Assembly (NCBI GenBank): GCA_030063045.1
Contig: JAQSEB010000137.1
Location: forward strand, 930,001 to 994,000
From: Pratylenchus scribneri
Lineage: Eukaryota; Nematoda; Chromadorea; Rhabditida; Pratylenchidae
Length of the DNA stretch: 64,000 bases
Reading direction: 5' to 3'
The position numbers were made by a program, and so were the translations under genes. The notes under the pieces are model-generated. The model searched no databases. It saw nothing but the letters and a program-made list of their open reading frames with translations, and had not been told where the DNA came from. This document shows positions 1-14,049 of the stretch, piece by piece. The first letter of the stretch is position 1, and the number at the start of each line of letters is the position of its first letter.

Positions 1-1050
1 GTTCAATGCCTGGAATAGAATTATTTTAAAAAATTTGAATTCATTCACTACCAATGCTAATAATGCCTACCTTTCCTTTCATCATACTGTACCCCTAATT
101 TTTGCCCAATCATCCTGTCACCTTATCAATCAAATATTGCCCCAATCTACCTTTTTAAATCCACCCTTTTTCCTCCCCACCCTGTGTTCATTTTTCCTTA
201 CAAATTTTTCCCATATTTTTCACTCAATTAATAAGGAATAATTTAAAATTGATTCGATTCTATCATTATCCCATTCATTGAGCCACTGGAGGGGGGGGGG
301 GGGGGGTGGTTAGGCCTCTGGCGAAGACCCGGGGAGATAGCCTAGTTCTGCTCTCTTCCAAAACAAGTTTAACCCTAGATTAGGACTAATATTCACCTAA
401 AGCGGCCAAATCCTGGACCATTTGGAGAGCTTGTTCATTAACGGTAATCAGCGTTTTCAGTTGGGCCGGACTTTCATTATGAATCTGGAAAAGCGATAAT
501 GAAATTAAATTTTAAGGAAAATAAACTCACAAAATGACATCTTGGTCCGTAAGGACAATATCCTGAGGGATAAAATTGAATAATTAAATTCTGATTTTGA
601 TTATTAACCAGTTTTATGATAAGATTGGCATGGTTCCGTTTTGTATTTTGGATGCCGTGGCACTGGACGCTTTTCCCTTTCCCCATGTGCATATTGGCAT
701 CTGTGAATTAATATTTATATTATTCATTTCATTGATTCATTCGATTCAAAATTTACCTTTCTCCATAATTGCACCGTCCAGTTTCCATCCAACTTCGACA
801 TAATTCCGTTTTATACAATTTCGGATTCTTTTGTTGGACTTGCTGAAATATTCAATGAAAATATTATTATTTTTGGTTAATTGACCACTCTGGATGATGC
901 ATTCGGTGTTGAATTATTGCTATTTAGACCATTTGTTGCCGTCGGCGTTGTTGGCGTTGGCGTTGTGGTTTGTGGCGTTGATGGAATTAAAATGGCGGCA
1001 CTGGAGGGGGAATTCATATAATTGGACAAATTAGACTGATTGGAGGACAT
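1..1050 (-). CDS. TTP/TIS11-type tandem CCCH zinc-finger protein (5' part, runs off left edge)
   Basis: The spliced product starts at the ATG at 1050 with a Ser/Thr/Asn/Pro-rich leader of about 54 residues. Two CCCH fingers follow, each with the spacing C-x8-C-x5-C-x3-H and each preceded by a YKTE lead-in (YKTELC and YKTEPC). This is the TTP/TIS11 arrangement, whose members bind AU-rich elements in mRNA 3' UTRs; in nematodes relatives such as POS-1 and MEX-5 act in oocytes and early embryos. Exons read as 1050-889, 842-757, about 707-628, 574-533 and 477-398. The second finger is completed only by splicing TTT onto ATTCAT, which supplies its histidine. A short segment with ESPAQLKTL follows. 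The 388-bp intron 397-10 holds a repeat copy, and the next exon starts at base 9. The C-terminus lies outside the window. Family assignment is firm; orthology to a named gene is not. Confidence 0.9.
10..397 (-). repeat. Intronic interspersed repeat, copy 1
   Basis: This intron of the CCCH gene is nearly filled by a repeat that also occurs at about 13426-13770 and 51161-51493. Read on the minus strand, it starts just after the splice donor with TTAGTCC and runs through a GC-rich block containing TCTTCGCCAGAGGCC. It ends with a pyrimidine-poor stretch and GCATTATTAGCATTGG. The matching region is about 51-390. This copy differs from the other two by a run of 16 G on the plus strand (291-306). 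The intron acceptor TTCCAG lies just before base 9. No terminal inverted repeats and no tRNA-like promoter were seen. Confidence 0.85.
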
Positions 1051-4000
1051 TTTGACGAAATATTCGACTTTTGACTAACTTGAAATTATTTTTGCTATAT
1101 CAGAGAATTCAAATAGCTTTTTCATTTATATTTTCTGGAAATTTTAAATTATTTTTTAGTAAATTCCAAAAAAAAATATTGGAAAAACGAAATTTTAGAG
1201 CATTACAAAACAGGTTTGATCAATGAAATGACTAATTTTTTGACGTCATTTGTGAAGAAAGAACTCAAGAATCTCAGAGACGAGTCTTTTTTCGTTTTTA
1301 CTAACAAAGAATTAATTTTTAGTAAAAATTTCGATTCAATGGCGAATAAAATGATAATTTATTGATGAGAAGAAGAATGGATTGGAAGGCAAAATTGATA
1401 GTCTACCAGCGATTAATTCGCCAATTTTGTTACAAATATGGGAAAGGAGGGAAGATGGGTCGATTTGATGTTTATCAATCGAAGAAAGGTCCAATGAATT
1501 TATTTTTAGAAAAATAATCAACTAATTCCAGATTTCAAAATGATTCCTTTCTGATTCTTTTATAATTCATTATTTAATTTGCCATTTTTCTAATAATTTT
1601 AGGTAGAAAGGATGCATAAAGTGCATGTACCTATATCCCCTTTCCCATAAAAAATGCTTTTCAATCGTATGGAAATTTGCTGGCTCATGCAATTGTTGGT
1701 GGATTGAATTGAATTTTTAATGAAAAATTCCTTCCAGCCATAACACAAAAATGACATCAAAAATTCAAGGGAAGGGGACACCCAATACAAGGGAAAATGA
1801 TGCCGCCTAGGGGAATCCAATTCTACCATATATTTTTATTCCTCTCATGTTGGCCTAAAATGAGAATCGTGTGACCCGAAATGCGGGAAATAATTGTGAA
1901 TTCTGAATTTTTGGTGTATGATTAACTAAAATTTGCATAAATTTTTAAAATATATATAAAAGTTTAATTAATTTTTATCGATGAATTTGAGCCTAAAAAT
2001 GGATGAATTTTAAAGATTATGAAGAATTTTCGGGACTTCTTTAACTTTTTTTTACCCTTCCGACTGTTATATTGGGATTTGGGAACGAGAGGAAAGGAAG
2101 GAAAAGAATTGAATGGCAAAGTGGGACGAAAAAAGGAAAGTCACAAGGCCAGCTGCTGCCTGGGACTTGGGACACATTGGGCTTTGGGCCAATATATAAG
2201 TGTGTGTATGCCGGCGGGGAAAAGGACGTAAAAGTCATATGAAATGAAAAAAGGGCGGAATGGGAGGAGAGGGAAAATGGAGGGGGAGTCGAAAGCAGTG
2301 AAAATGCGGGAAAATAGTAGAAAACATAAATGCAAGACTTTTTATGTATTTCTCGTCAAATATTGATAAAAAAAAGGTGGATTAGTTAAAAAAAAAGAAA
2401 AATTTCAAGGAAAAAATTAATCAAAAAAATGTATAAATTTTAATAATCTTATTAAATCATTTATGTATAATTTAACCATTTAAATCTAAAGATAATATTA
2501 AAGAACAAATAAAATGACGATATAAAATGTGGAGAAAATGTTCTCATTGTCTTTTTTTATTGTCAATTTAGTGAAATGAATTTTATAAAATTTGCTGAAG
2601 ATTGAGGGTCTAGGCTGGGTCTAGACATGCATTCAATTCAAATGCGCCAAATGCACTCTAAAAATCTCTGAAGAATGAGGAAGGAATGAAATATTTTGAG
2701 ACGACGGGCCAAATGAAAAACGCCAGCGGCGTTAAGGGAAAAAAGGAAGGAGAATTGGCCATTGCGTCTGGACTGGATGGAGGGAGCCGACATCCCCAAC
2801 ATTGCAAGGGCCAAATGAGGGAGAAAATAATGATAGAAGGTGAATGTGAGGGGAGGAGGCTGGTTTTAGTGAGATATAGGCATTCTTTGGCGGACGGCTG
2901 TGGCCCCGCAAAATGGCGTCAGCAGACCGATTGGCCCAGACGGGGCAGAATGAGACTCACTCAATTCCAGTTAGTCAGTCAGCTGTCAGCCTCACAGCCG
3001 ACCAAGAACCAACCGGCTGTCAATAGTGGGAATATATCAGCTGGCAGTAGTGGAAATGAAGACAGAGAAAAGAAAATTGGCGAGAGATGAATGGGTGGAA
3101 TAAATGGAATATAAAAATGGCAAGAAAAATAAATATACAAAATATAATACATGAATGAAAGTAGAATCATTGGGGAAAGTGAGATTGCATTAAGGGCATA
3201 TTTACTTTATTCATATCATTTTATTTCTTGTTTTCCCTTTTATTTCCTTCCTCTTTCGTCTGGCCTCATTTTTTGCTTTCCCGGCTTTTTCTATTTGTAT
3301 TGTCCAATTCGCCGTCTCAAATTAGCCCAAGAAAGATAAATAGAGGAAAGTGAAAAAGTGGGAAAATTTTATATTGTCTGGGCAATTTTTATTGATATTT
3401 TTTGGATGGAAATTTTGGCATTAAAATATTGAATGGAATTATTTGATGATTTTAAAATTAAACATTTTTAATGTTTTTTTTTCACATTTTTAATGGAAAT
3501 TTAGCTATTCTTTCTACTCTGCTAATGCCCAAAATTGTGTTAATATGTATTTAAATTTGGAATATAAAATCTTTGGAAAAAGGAGGGGATAAAATAGATG
3601 GATTAAAAAACTCATCAATTGGCCCTCCACACTGCTTTGGCCAACTGGCAGACTCCGGGCCGATTGACTGGGTCCCAGGAAGAATTTTGAGAGGAAAAAT
3701 GAAATGAAGAGGACTTTGATGAAGGAAAAAAGGAAGAAAGACGATGATTGCACTTTTTCCCTATTCTCGATTTTCTTTTTACTTCAATTTTCTTGATTTT
3801 TTTACACTCGAGAGCAATTATTCAATATAATATAGAGCGCACAATCAAATCAGAGGGAGAGAAAAAATGGAATTTTTTAAAATAAATTTCTTAGAAATTA
3901 AATTTTTTGATTGAAAATAAAAAATAGTAAGTTTTTAAAAAAGTTTTTAGTGCTAATTTTTTATACAATCAGAGAATGCGAAAATTTAATTATGATAAAA

Positions 4001-7000
4001 TTGATATTCTGGTATTTAACATTTATTCATAGAAGAAAGGTATGCTAATTGCTAAAGATATAAAAATGGGGGGAATCATTTGATAGATCATATTCTACCT
4101 AAATATAAATATAGTTGGAAAATAAATCAAAAACTTTTTTGTTTGTCACCTTCATTAATAGAAATGGAAATGGCTTATGAAGTTGGGCATACTATGGTGT
4201 ATTTTTAATTATGAAAATAGTTTTTTTAGGATTGGAAGTCAAAAATATGAAAAACGGTGGATGGTTTCGAAGGAAAACCAGATTATAAAAGAATGGCAAA
4301 CTTTCACCTTCTTTAAAAAATTTTTCCTTCATCATTTTATCCAACCAGAGTCAAAGTTAAAAGTAAATTTGAGGAGGAGTAGGGCGGCAAAGTTCATTCC
4401 CTGGAATGGCCCACACTCATCCCCACCCCACCCTTTTGAACATATGGCCTAGCCGCATTGGCCCAGCATTTTGGCCCAACTCGTTTTTCGCCATTCCACA
4501 TCCATTTTCTCAACTTTTGGCGCACTTTTCATTCATAGCCAACCAATTGTGAATGAAATTGGCGAGAGTGAAAAAAAATGGGGGACAATTTTTTTTTGAA
4601 AAGGTAGAAAAGTGAAAGGCCCCACAGAGACTGGTTGGGTTGGTTCATTTCATTTGATGGAAGGGAAAATGAGGTGGAGAACTTTTGGAACATTTGTTCC
4701 TTCTTTTCACCTTTTTGTCCTATTCAAAACTTGAATGAATTTTCATCGGGCAAAATCGGTGAACTGGAAGAATGGAAAATTGAGAAAAGAAAATTACATG
4801 AATGAATAGGATTTTACCAAAGTATTAAATATTGGACCCTTTTCCATTTTAAATAAATTTTACACATTCTTTTTTTTAAAAAATGAGAAGAATTCAATAA
4901 AAGTAAATATTAAAATAAAATTATTTTTATGGCCAAATTTATTTAACACCCAATTCGTGGCATGATCGAATCCAGGATAATGGGATAATAACAAGGGATT
5001 AATTGATTCGATTTATTAGGTAAATGAAATTAGTGAATTTTGGCAAAAATTTTGCATTCCTTTTTAAATAAATTGAATTTACCTAATTATATCATTAATT
5101 GAATAATTATATAAAAATGCCATTTCTGCTTGGAATGTGTGTTGAGTAATTTTTTTACGTGGATATTTGGTCCAGCTTTCTTGTCTCATTCATTTGGTTG
5201 TCTATTTATGCGGATCCACGCCCTCCTTTTCACTTTTTCCATACACTTATATTTTTATATTTGGCCCATTCTCGACCAGACTTTTAGTGGATTGAATAAA
5301 GAAAATGAGGGCGGAAGGTGGAGAAAAGGTTGGCGCCATGGCCCCAAGAATGCATCCAGCAGGCAATTTGGGGAAAAATGAGGGTAAAAGGGAAGGAGGA
5401 CTTGAGTTCCTAGGAGTGAGTTCCATTTCCTCCAATTCTCGACACTGAATGTTGTATATTTATTTGCAAAAAGGCAGGCACATTGAATGTTTGGGTGGAG
5501 TGGGGAATGGTTGGGGGCTGTCTAGGGCAGCCGGATTGGGGTAGGGTGGCTCAAGAGCAGTCGAGAAAAAAATGGAGGGATGAAAGCGGAGTGATGAGGG
5601 AAAGCAACTGGGACTTTAGGCAGCCGGGATGGAGTAAGGACTTTTTTGTTGCCGCATTCATTCATTTTCATAGTAATGGAATTTTTCTGGGAAGAATTGG
5701 GAGGAAATGGGGGAAGAGGGTCGGCGAATTCCAACAAAAGTGGAGGACTAAAATGTTAAACAAAGTTAGCAAAATGAAAATTGTCTCCTTTTTTAATGTA
5801 ATTTGGCGATTTTTTTTGTAAAGTGCAAGAAAATTTTAAAAAAAAAAGGAAAATTTATATATTATTTGTTAAAGAATTAAATATTTTTAAGGGAATAAAT
5901 ATTTTTGTGAATAAATGAGAAAACTTTCGAAAATGAATGAATGATTGACCTTCGGAGAAATTCTTAGATTTGATTAATGTGAGAAGAAAGTGGCAAAACA
6001 ATTCTCAGTAATGGCCAATTTTATTCCTAATTTAAATATATAAAATGTTTTGGATGGATAACAATTGTCCTATTCCTCAAAACATTAAGCCTTTTTCCCA
6101 TTTCTCTGGCCCATTATCCATCTACCTAACCAAAGTCCAAATTGATTTCTATCGGCCACAAATCACTTTCAATGCGGTCTCCTCCCCAAATTCACATTTT
6201 CTAGGCGATAACTTTCAAGGCCAACAGACCAGCAGCTGACTGGGTCTTGGTGGTGGGAATGGAGGGAGGAATGGCCAAAATGAATGGGCGGATTGATGAA
6301 TTTGTTTTTGGCGAGAATGAAATCAATGGAAGAATTATTGGCGAAAATTTTGGGAAGATGAAAAGGAAAAGTGGTTATCGGAAAAAGAGAAAAATTGGCC
6401 GGAAAATGGATTTAGAGGAAATGAAGAATTGGCCCAGACCCAGACAGAGGTGGGAGGGAATTTTGTGGGTTGTAATTTTTGATTGGCAGACGAAAACAAC
6501 AACAAGGAATATATTTGACTTTAAAAATAGGGATTGATTCTGATTTTATTATCAATTAAATATTTATTATTATTTTCAGCATTTTTGAATAAAGACATAA
6601 AATAATAAAAATAAAATTTAAAAAAAAATTATAAAGAAAGTCGAAGTAAGGAAAAACAGAATTTTATAATAAAAAATAAAAAAGGAATTTCTAAATGAAT
6701 TAAAAGGAAAATGGAAGTATTTTTAATTATTTTATATATTTACCATGAATTCAAGAGGAAAAAGATTTGGTTATTTTATTTGAGTTTTGTTTAGGTTTAC
6801 TTTTCCCGGAAATGGATGATGTAGGCCCATTTGCGTCAACTTTCCCAAAATGAGACAATGGAATAAGAATAGGAATAGGATTGAGTTTGCGGTTGGAAAT
6901 AAATTATGCAAAATAGTCAGGGAAATAATCGAAACTTTCAGTTTCAGAAAATGATGAGAAAATATAAATGCAATAAAATATATAAAATAAAAAATTGGAA

Positions 7001-9173
7001 ATATTAATTATTTTTGATTGAATAATCAAAAATGAGAAAAAAATATGAAAATTTAATTATATTAATATATATGATTTATTGTTTATTTTCTGAAATACTT
7101 ATCCTCTATCTTTTCTAAGAAAATTAGCCAAAAGCTTCTGCTCGCGGCAAAGTATTCGATTGTGGGAATAAATATGCTTTTAAAAATGTTGAATGAGTCA
7201 GAAAATACAGAAAAAAAATAATAGAACTTTGAACATTTCTAATAAGTAATATTAAATTTTTCCAAATATGTTTTTGATTTATTTTCGCCATGTTTACATT
7301 TTAGGCAAAATTTTTTGCGCAATTTTTTATTGCTACACTTTTTACGCTTTTAAGTGGGGAAGAGGAGGCTGTCTGGAAAGGAAGGGGGAATGCGCAACTG
7401 GACCATTAGCAAAGGGGGATGACTTTGATGATGAGTGGTCGGCTGGTTGGGATGGAATGGAAAAGAATGGAAAATGTGGGAAATGGAGGAAGGGATGGAT
7501 GCATTGCGCAAAATGCAGGGAATGGGGACAACGCGCAATGGGCTGGGATGGAAATGACCGACCGGTTTTCTTTTCTACCAGCCTAGCCTATCTCTCTTCA
7601 CGTTTTGTGATTTTATTTTTTATTTCTAAAAAATCATTTTTAATGGCAAACAATTGATTATTCATTTTTTGAAATATACTTATTAATGGCCAATAGAAAT
7701 ACATTTTTAGGGTAATTTATTCTCATGAAAATGGCAAATTGTCGGCTTTGAGAATTTTGGAAAATGACGGATTGGCGGAATAGAATAAAAAATGTGAAAT
7801 TGTTGATGAACAATTTTAGGAATATAAGAAGAAAATGTAGAATTTTTCTTCCTCTTTTTGGATAAAACAAAAAGAATTCTCGTGGCAGCCGTCAGAGAAG
7901 AAGAAGATGGGACAATTCTGGGGCTCTGCTAGGCTAGCGGCTGGCAGAAGATGGTTGATGAATGGACGAATAGAGAAGAATGAAGGAAGATGAAAATGGG
8001 AAGGAAAGGGGCAAACAATGCAGCAAAGGAACAAGAAAATGTGGGGAATGGGACCAACAATACATATTCCCTGGCGGCGGAACGAATGAACAGCAGAATG
8101 GATGGAGAAGCGAAGAATAAATTAGGGAATTGGGGCAATGTGCACACAATATTAGACATAATTTTTATCGATATTTATTTTGTAAAATTATATGCAAATT
8201 GTCTATAAAAATATTATAGATATTGAATATTGATACTAATTAATAATTACTAATGTGTAATGTCAATCTAATCATAAAAGTGACATTTTTGACTTATTTA
8301 CATTGACATTAGGAAAATTTAGGTAAAATATATCTAAATTCGATATTTGATTATTGCCTGAGGTTATTCCATGTAAAATATGGCTACCATTGTTGGTATG
8401 GTAATTCTCATTTTAGCATTTTTTTCATTATGATTACTCATTCATTTTCCATAATCATCCCCAGTCCCGACCACAGATAATTAGCCTGGATTGATGTTCC
8501 ATTAGAACATTAGCCCATTACGTCATTGCTGCTGTTCAATAATTATCCTATCTTTATCCATCAATCCTTTTCTTCCTTCCGTTTATTTTTTGCTTATAAT
8601 CCAGTTACACATTTTATGGCTCAATTCTTCCTCTACCCCATCATTGCAATGCGCAATTTATTATAATTGTGAATATTTATTAATTGAATTATTGGGAAAA
8701 GATCAGAATTAAAATAAAAGCGTATATTTATATTTACCTATTACATTCTATTTCTATTGTCTATTCATATTCATTGATAAATTTGGAACTATATATTTGA
8801 AATTTTATCTTTTTTTGAGAAATAAATTTATTTTATTCACGAATGTTATATTAAAAGAACGAATCACATTTTGAAAATAAAAATGTTTAATTGAAATGAA
8901 TTATGCAAAATAAAATTTTGGCCAAATTAATTAATTCTTTCAAAAATATGATGAATTAAATATATACTGATTGATAAGAAGTGATCCCAATTTTTTGTTG
9001 TAACTTGTCAATTAATTTTATTATGAATTCTGTTGAAATATGTTTAATAATTAGTGAACAAAGATTAAAGGCAACAAATTAGAAATTTCGAAATGAATAA
9101 GGCATATTTAAAGCACATATAAATTGGGCATAAAGGAAGTTTTGCGATCAAAATTGCACAAAATGAATAATTA
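1051..9173. other. Gene-sparse region
   Basis: No supported gene was found in these 8 kb. Open frames of 60-134 codons occur on both strands (for example 2686-3090 plus and 5483-5821 plus). They overlap one another, lack recognisable domains or signal peptides, and do not extend across plausible splice sites. The sequence alternates between very AT-rich stretches and G-rich patches full of GGCC (about 2100-2300, 2700-3080, 4380-4520, 5290-5740, 6220-6460, 7360-7560). The segment 8450-8660 is less AT-rich, contains ACGTCA, and could be regulatory. Confidence 0.6.
1241..1248. promoter_or_regulatory. Palindromic CRE-like site TGACGTCA
   Basis: A perfect TGACGTCA octamer lies about 190 bp upstream of the start codon of the CCCH zinc-finger gene. 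This is the consensus for CREB/ATF bZIP factors. Its position fits a promoter element, but an eight-base match can occur by chance. Confidence 0.4.
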
Positions 9174-12100
9174 TTAGTGGAACGGATTGAACATTGGGTT
9201 ATTCGCCGAAAAATTTGATCCAGCACCCAAATCCTCGTTGCCATCTTCATAATTCAATGGTTGCCGCTGGCCTTGTTGACGATTTTGGGCCCAATTTCGG
9301 ATGAAGCGGACACGGCCCTCAACAAACTATGAATTAATTATTAAATTTCATAGAGAAAAATACCTCCGGTAAACGTCCTCCTTCGCCGCCAAAATTATTT
9401 GTCCAACTCCAAATCCAGCTGGGTGGCCACATTGTTCGAATTCCATCCAAAGCATTGCCATTTCCCCGGGATCGAGCCGTCAAGAAAATAATTCCACTGA
9501 TTGAAATGAACACAAAAATGCACAAAAGAATAAATTTTGGGAATCCTCTCTTCTTTTCTTTGAGGGCTGCCAAAAATTCCGGATTGGGCTCTGCATTAAT
9601 GAGAGAAAGATTTATTTTAATTAATATTGTTTTAGGGTTTGTTCATAGTCAGTTTAGTTTTCGTTTTGAGAAAATCGATGAAATTTCAAACCGAAATTTG
9701 GAAATATTGCTTAAAATAAAGGAAAATAGGAGAAACCGAAATCGAAAACAGGCATTTTTAAAACAGAAAATCGGGTTTTAGAACTGATACGTTCTGATTT
9801 TGGAAAACCCTAATTGATTTGACCAACCAGCTTTGAACCAAATTTCGAATCCATCCATTTGAATGCTGGAATCCGTAGTGAATAACAATGTCATTTGATT
9901 TTGTTCACTGTGCAAAGCCGATTTGAAATTGATTAAACCGGATAACCTTAATTAAATATTAAATAAATGCCACTATTTTTATTTCCATACATTTCCATAT
10001 GCTTTTTGGTTGTATCATTTCCATCAAAAATTGTCAAAAAGTCTTGGTCTGCCTCAGTGGAGAATTGAGTGATGTTGAGGAGGAGATGATGGCCCTCGGG
10101 GGCATCCAAAAGCCATTGGCATCGCATTGAACGACAGTAGGAATATGGATTGTCTGGGGAACGAAGTGGTTGCCATTTGTCGGTGGATGCTTGCAAAGTT
10201 GGATCACCGCATTTGCACACTATTAAAAAGGGGATAATTAATAGATTGAATTAATTAACACAAAATTAATTATTTTACAGATTTGTGTTTTTTCCCAATT
10301 TTTATCCCAAAAGTAGTTTTTGAATTCTAATAAATCAGAAATCGTTTTAGCCCTTACAAACCTTTTACCTATTTGTAGATCTCATCGAAATGCGTCTTTT
10401 GACATAAACCTTTCTTACTTTAAATCGAAATTGAGTGAGTTAAACCGTTTAAACCATATTTCCATTTTTTGTTTTAAACATAATTTTGGGATAACCCTAA
10501 TATTTTATATACTATTTCGATGCGCGTTTAGATGATATCTATAATTTGGTATAAGGTTTGTTGGGTCTAAAACCGGTTTCTGATTAGTCAAAAAATAAAA
10601 AGAGGGAAAAATTTGAGTAAAAATATAAATTGGATCATAAAAAGTGCCTTCTTTAATTAATTAATTAATTAATTAATTAACTAATATTATTATCACTTAT
10701 TTACCTTCTCTCCATTCAAAACTAAAGTTGAATTCCCTTTTCTCGGGACGAAATGGAACCAATGCCTCAGGCCATTCTCGGTGATACCAAATTGTGATTG
10801 GCTGCATTGGGGCACCGCCATCCAAATGTGATAAACTAATTAATTTATTAAATAAAAAGCAATTTAATTATTTATTTTACATTGCCATTGCATTGTCAAA
10901 TTGGATTGAATGTTCTTCGCCACTGTTCGATGCATCACCTCTACAAATATTAAAAATAATTAAAATAATTTGACAGTGAATTTTACTGGAATGCCAAAAT
11001 CTTTCTTCGATCAGTGGCTGCGTTTTGATAAACGAGCAATTGTTCGGAAAAGTCAATAATTGTGTGGTTAATTTTGAATAAAAGTCGATCCATTGATGGC
11101 TAAAAAATGTAGGGCGAATTAATTACCGTAATTCCTCTATTAGTGGCTCCAGGGCTACTATTTTCAGAAACCCTCCAGCAGAGGGTGTTTTTACTTTTAA
11201 ATAGAAAAGGTGGGGGCTTCTATTAGAGAGAGGCCATTAATTTTAGAGAGCATTAAAGGGGGCTATTATTAGAGTTAGGGAGCTCTTATTGTTAATCCTC
11301 CGGCTTCTACTAGAGGGGGGCCATAAAGAAGAAATAAGATAATTAATTATTCCCTTCTTTTGATTGGGACCAACTTTTGGCGGGCGAATTTCCCAAAAGC
11401 AGTCCATTGATTTGCATTTTACTGCATCGAATTGATTCATTTCTGAATGTTTAATGCCTTCCAAAATGTTCAATGGGGCACCGGGACAAATACAGTCTGA
11501 GAATAAAATATAATAAATTAATTAATGTGGACCTTTTGGCTTTTGATAGGATTCAATGGTCAGATTGAAGCCTGAATCGACGACCGAATGGTCCGAGAAG
11601 AAATCAAAATCAAATTGGGGGGAATCGAAGGTGAATTGACGAATTTCTTGGGCATCACCGGATAAACTGGAATTTTTTTTAAATTATTATTGTAGAAAAG
11701 GATTGAATATTCTTGTTTTTATTATCTTTCAATGCATTAATTTTTATTTATTCTGAATATTTTCATTCATTTTTAATATTTTTCTACAACTACAAAAATT
11801 AAATTAATTTAAAAAACAATATAAATATTAAAAAATAAGTTTGAATTTTATTCCATTTTAAAGCGTAAAAACCGACGTAATCAAATTGGTTGATCCCTGT
11901 TGGGCATTTGGAGCCGTTGCATTCAATGCAATATAATCCGTGTATTGTTCCAATTTGAATTGCTCAAATCGAATTCTCAACACCTCGACAAAATCCCGGT
12001 CAATTGATTTTGGTGCCAATGGACGTTCCAATGAAATGTGCGCCGAACATTTGTGATTGTCGCAATATTCTAGGGGATAACCGGGTGACAAAAGTTCCGT

Positions 12101-14049
12101 TGATTTAATTCGGCTAATTGTCAATTCCGAGGGAAAACATTCACAAACTTTAAGGGAAATGGGATAAGTTTTTGACCATTTTTTACCGCTTTTTGTGCGC
12201 TCAAATTCAATTTCGTATAAATCTGCCGAATTTAGTGATTGTCCCAAACCAAGGAAAAAATTGGAAATTGTGAGAAGCAAAATGGTCAAGGAAGATGTTC
12301 GGCTGGTGATCACTTGGGGAGGCGAAAATTTGTTGAGCCTTTAGATTTTGGGATAATTGAATTATTCATTTTGCCATTTACAAACTTGGCTAATGCAACC
12401 ACATTGGAATTTTCTGTGGCCGCTGCAAAATTCTCAGTTTCGTAAATCTTAAAAATTGATCAAATTAGAATGGAATGGAAATTGACTTCAAGGGTCAAGG
12501 CAGAGGCGGCAAAACGTTTCACATTCAATTTGATTGCCTTCGTCGAATTAATCACAAAAATGCAGGCAGAATCAGTGCGAAAATGGGCATTCAAAGTTGG
12601 CAAATTTTGGCTTTGGTCAGTGGCCACATGGAATGGCATTGGGCACGGGGAGTTGAGTGGGTCATTTAAAAAATGAAGGGAAATTAAAATAATATTTAAT
12701 TTTAAGGTACCGTCTATGTTCTTTTAAAGCCCAAGAGAATTATTTTTCAACCATTCAAGAATTGGGAAATATAGTGGTTTAACTCCTTAATTTGTGAACA
12801 TTTTTGAACAAATTATAGTGAATTTTGTACGGAGAACTAATAAGAAAATGAATTAAAATGTATATATTAAATTCATATTGCAAGGAGGCCATGGGTCCTC
12901 AAAACCGAGACTTGAGAATTATTAGAGCATTTATGGTATTAAAATATTAAACTGATCTTTATTGTGCCGTTGGAAGCTAATTTGAAATCCCTGATGGTTG
13001 TGGTCAGTGTTGTCGGTGAGGAACCGAAAAAGGAGGCCACCGCCCAAGGAGGAGAAAAAATGCCGGGGCATTGTGCGAGGGTCGAAATTGCCGCTGAGGC
13101 TAAAAAAATGGGAAAATTGAATTGAATCTTTTTGGGAGAATATTTTGACCGTGTTTGTTTGGCCATCAACAATTGTGAACCATTCCAATGTGTTTGGTAC
13201 ACTTCCAGGCCATCATATTTATGTTCCGTCTGCAAAATGAATAAAAATTGAAGGAATTAATTGAGGAATAATTCACCTCGAAAAAGTCCAATGCCGAACT
13301 CACAAAACTATTTTCCGCCGGCTGAATGTTCCATTTACATTTGAGTAAATCGCAATAATTGGATGGGACTGAAAAAAACACATTTTAAAATTCATTTTAA
13401 TGGATTAAAGACTTCAAAAATGGAATTCAATGCCAATAATGCCTAAGGACTTATCATTACTATTCATCCTACTGTACCCACAATTATTGCCTAATCGCCC
13501 TGTCACTCTATCAATCAAATATTGCCTCAATCTGCCTTTTAAACCCACTCATTTCTTCACGCAATGTTTAATTTTCCATCATACTTTGACGTTCTGTTAT
13601 AACAATTTTCCGTAAAACAGATAAATATATTTATTAAAGTCCAGCCAAACTAAACCCAATCCTCTTGCTTGGGCCACTGGGGGTGCTTATTAGGCTCCCT
13701 GTGAAGGTCCGGGGCAAATCCCTAGAACTACTCTCGCCCCGAACAATATTAGTCCCTGGAATAAGGATTATCAAAAGTGCCCCGCAAATTAAATTATCAA
13801 AAGGATTATCCATTATCAATATATTTGATCCATAAATACTAAAAAAAACATACATCCGGGACTCTTGAATGCGCCGGATCGAAGTGTGTCGGCAAATGTT
13901 TCCTCATCAGCACATCGACAATTTTTGTTTTCGCCTGTCGAATCAACTGTTCGTCCACGACCATTTGGAACCAATTCGGCCAAAATGGCGAGAAAGCAAA
14001 AAGTGAGAAGGAATAAAATGGAATAAAATGGGCCAAATTGAAGGCTCAT
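9174..14049 (-). CDS. Single-pass membrane protein with about five CUB-like domains
   Basis: The start at 14049 gives a signal peptide (FLLTFCFLAILAEL). Successive CUB-like repeats follow, with the hallmark pattern C...SPGFP..YC....C.W.I. Clear examples are SPGFPSNYC near 13360, SPGYPLEYC near 12065, CFWEIRPP near 11390 and SPDNPYSYCRSMRCQW near 10140; another unit spans about 12690-12170. After the last CUB comes a basic KEKKRGFPK and a transmembrane helix (FILLCIFVFISISGIIFL, about 9530-9470). A cytoplasmic tail of roughly 90 residues ends at the TAA at 9174-9176. CUB domains mediate extracellular protein binding. Five CUBs plus one helix recall the nematode receptor-clustering protein LEV-10, but I see no LDL-receptor module, so that link is only architectural. 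Introns at 13369-13853 and 11100-11374 are long because they hold repeats, and the latter uses the donor GTTGGT. Confidence 0.85.
10653..10680. repeat. (TTAA)7 microsatellite
   Basis: Seven perfect TTAA units lie in an intron of the CUB-domain gene. Confidence 0.95.
11128..11335. repeat. Candidate transposon fragment in a CUB-gene intron
   Basis: The 275-bp intron 11100-11374 is far from the usual 50 bp. It contains a block built from variations on CTATTAG-AG-GGCC (for example CTATTAGTGGCTCC, TTCTATTAGAGAGAGGCC, TTCTACTAGAGGGG). The block starts near TACCGTAATTCC and ends near GGGGGGCC. Such repeated CTCTAATAG-like motifs are typical of small non-autonomous DNA elements. No clean inverted ends or target duplication could be defined. 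Confidence 0.45.
13426..13770 (-). repeat. Intronic interspersed repeat, copy 2
   Basis: This copy of the three-copy family lies in the first intron (13369-13853) of the CUB-domain gene, in the same sense orientation as the gene. Shared landmarks on the minus strand are CTTATTCCAGGGACTAATATTG, GGACCTTCACAGGGAGCC, CAGTGGCCCAA and, at the far end, GGCATTATTGGCATTG. Here about 80 bp of unrelated AT-rich sequence separates the splice donor GTATGT from the repeat, so the repeat lies within the intron rather than defining it. Confidence 0.85.

Noticed and set aside
2686..3090. 134-codon open frame on the plus strand
   Set aside because: No domain, signal or splice structure; composition follows a local G-rich patch and other frames nearby are also open.
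4955..4985. tRNA-like string around GATCGAATCC
   Set aside because: No acceptor stem, anticodon arm or A box could be fitted on either strand.
12470..12676. Two overlapping plus-strand frames
   Set aside because: They are the reverse side of an exon of the minus-strand CUB gene.
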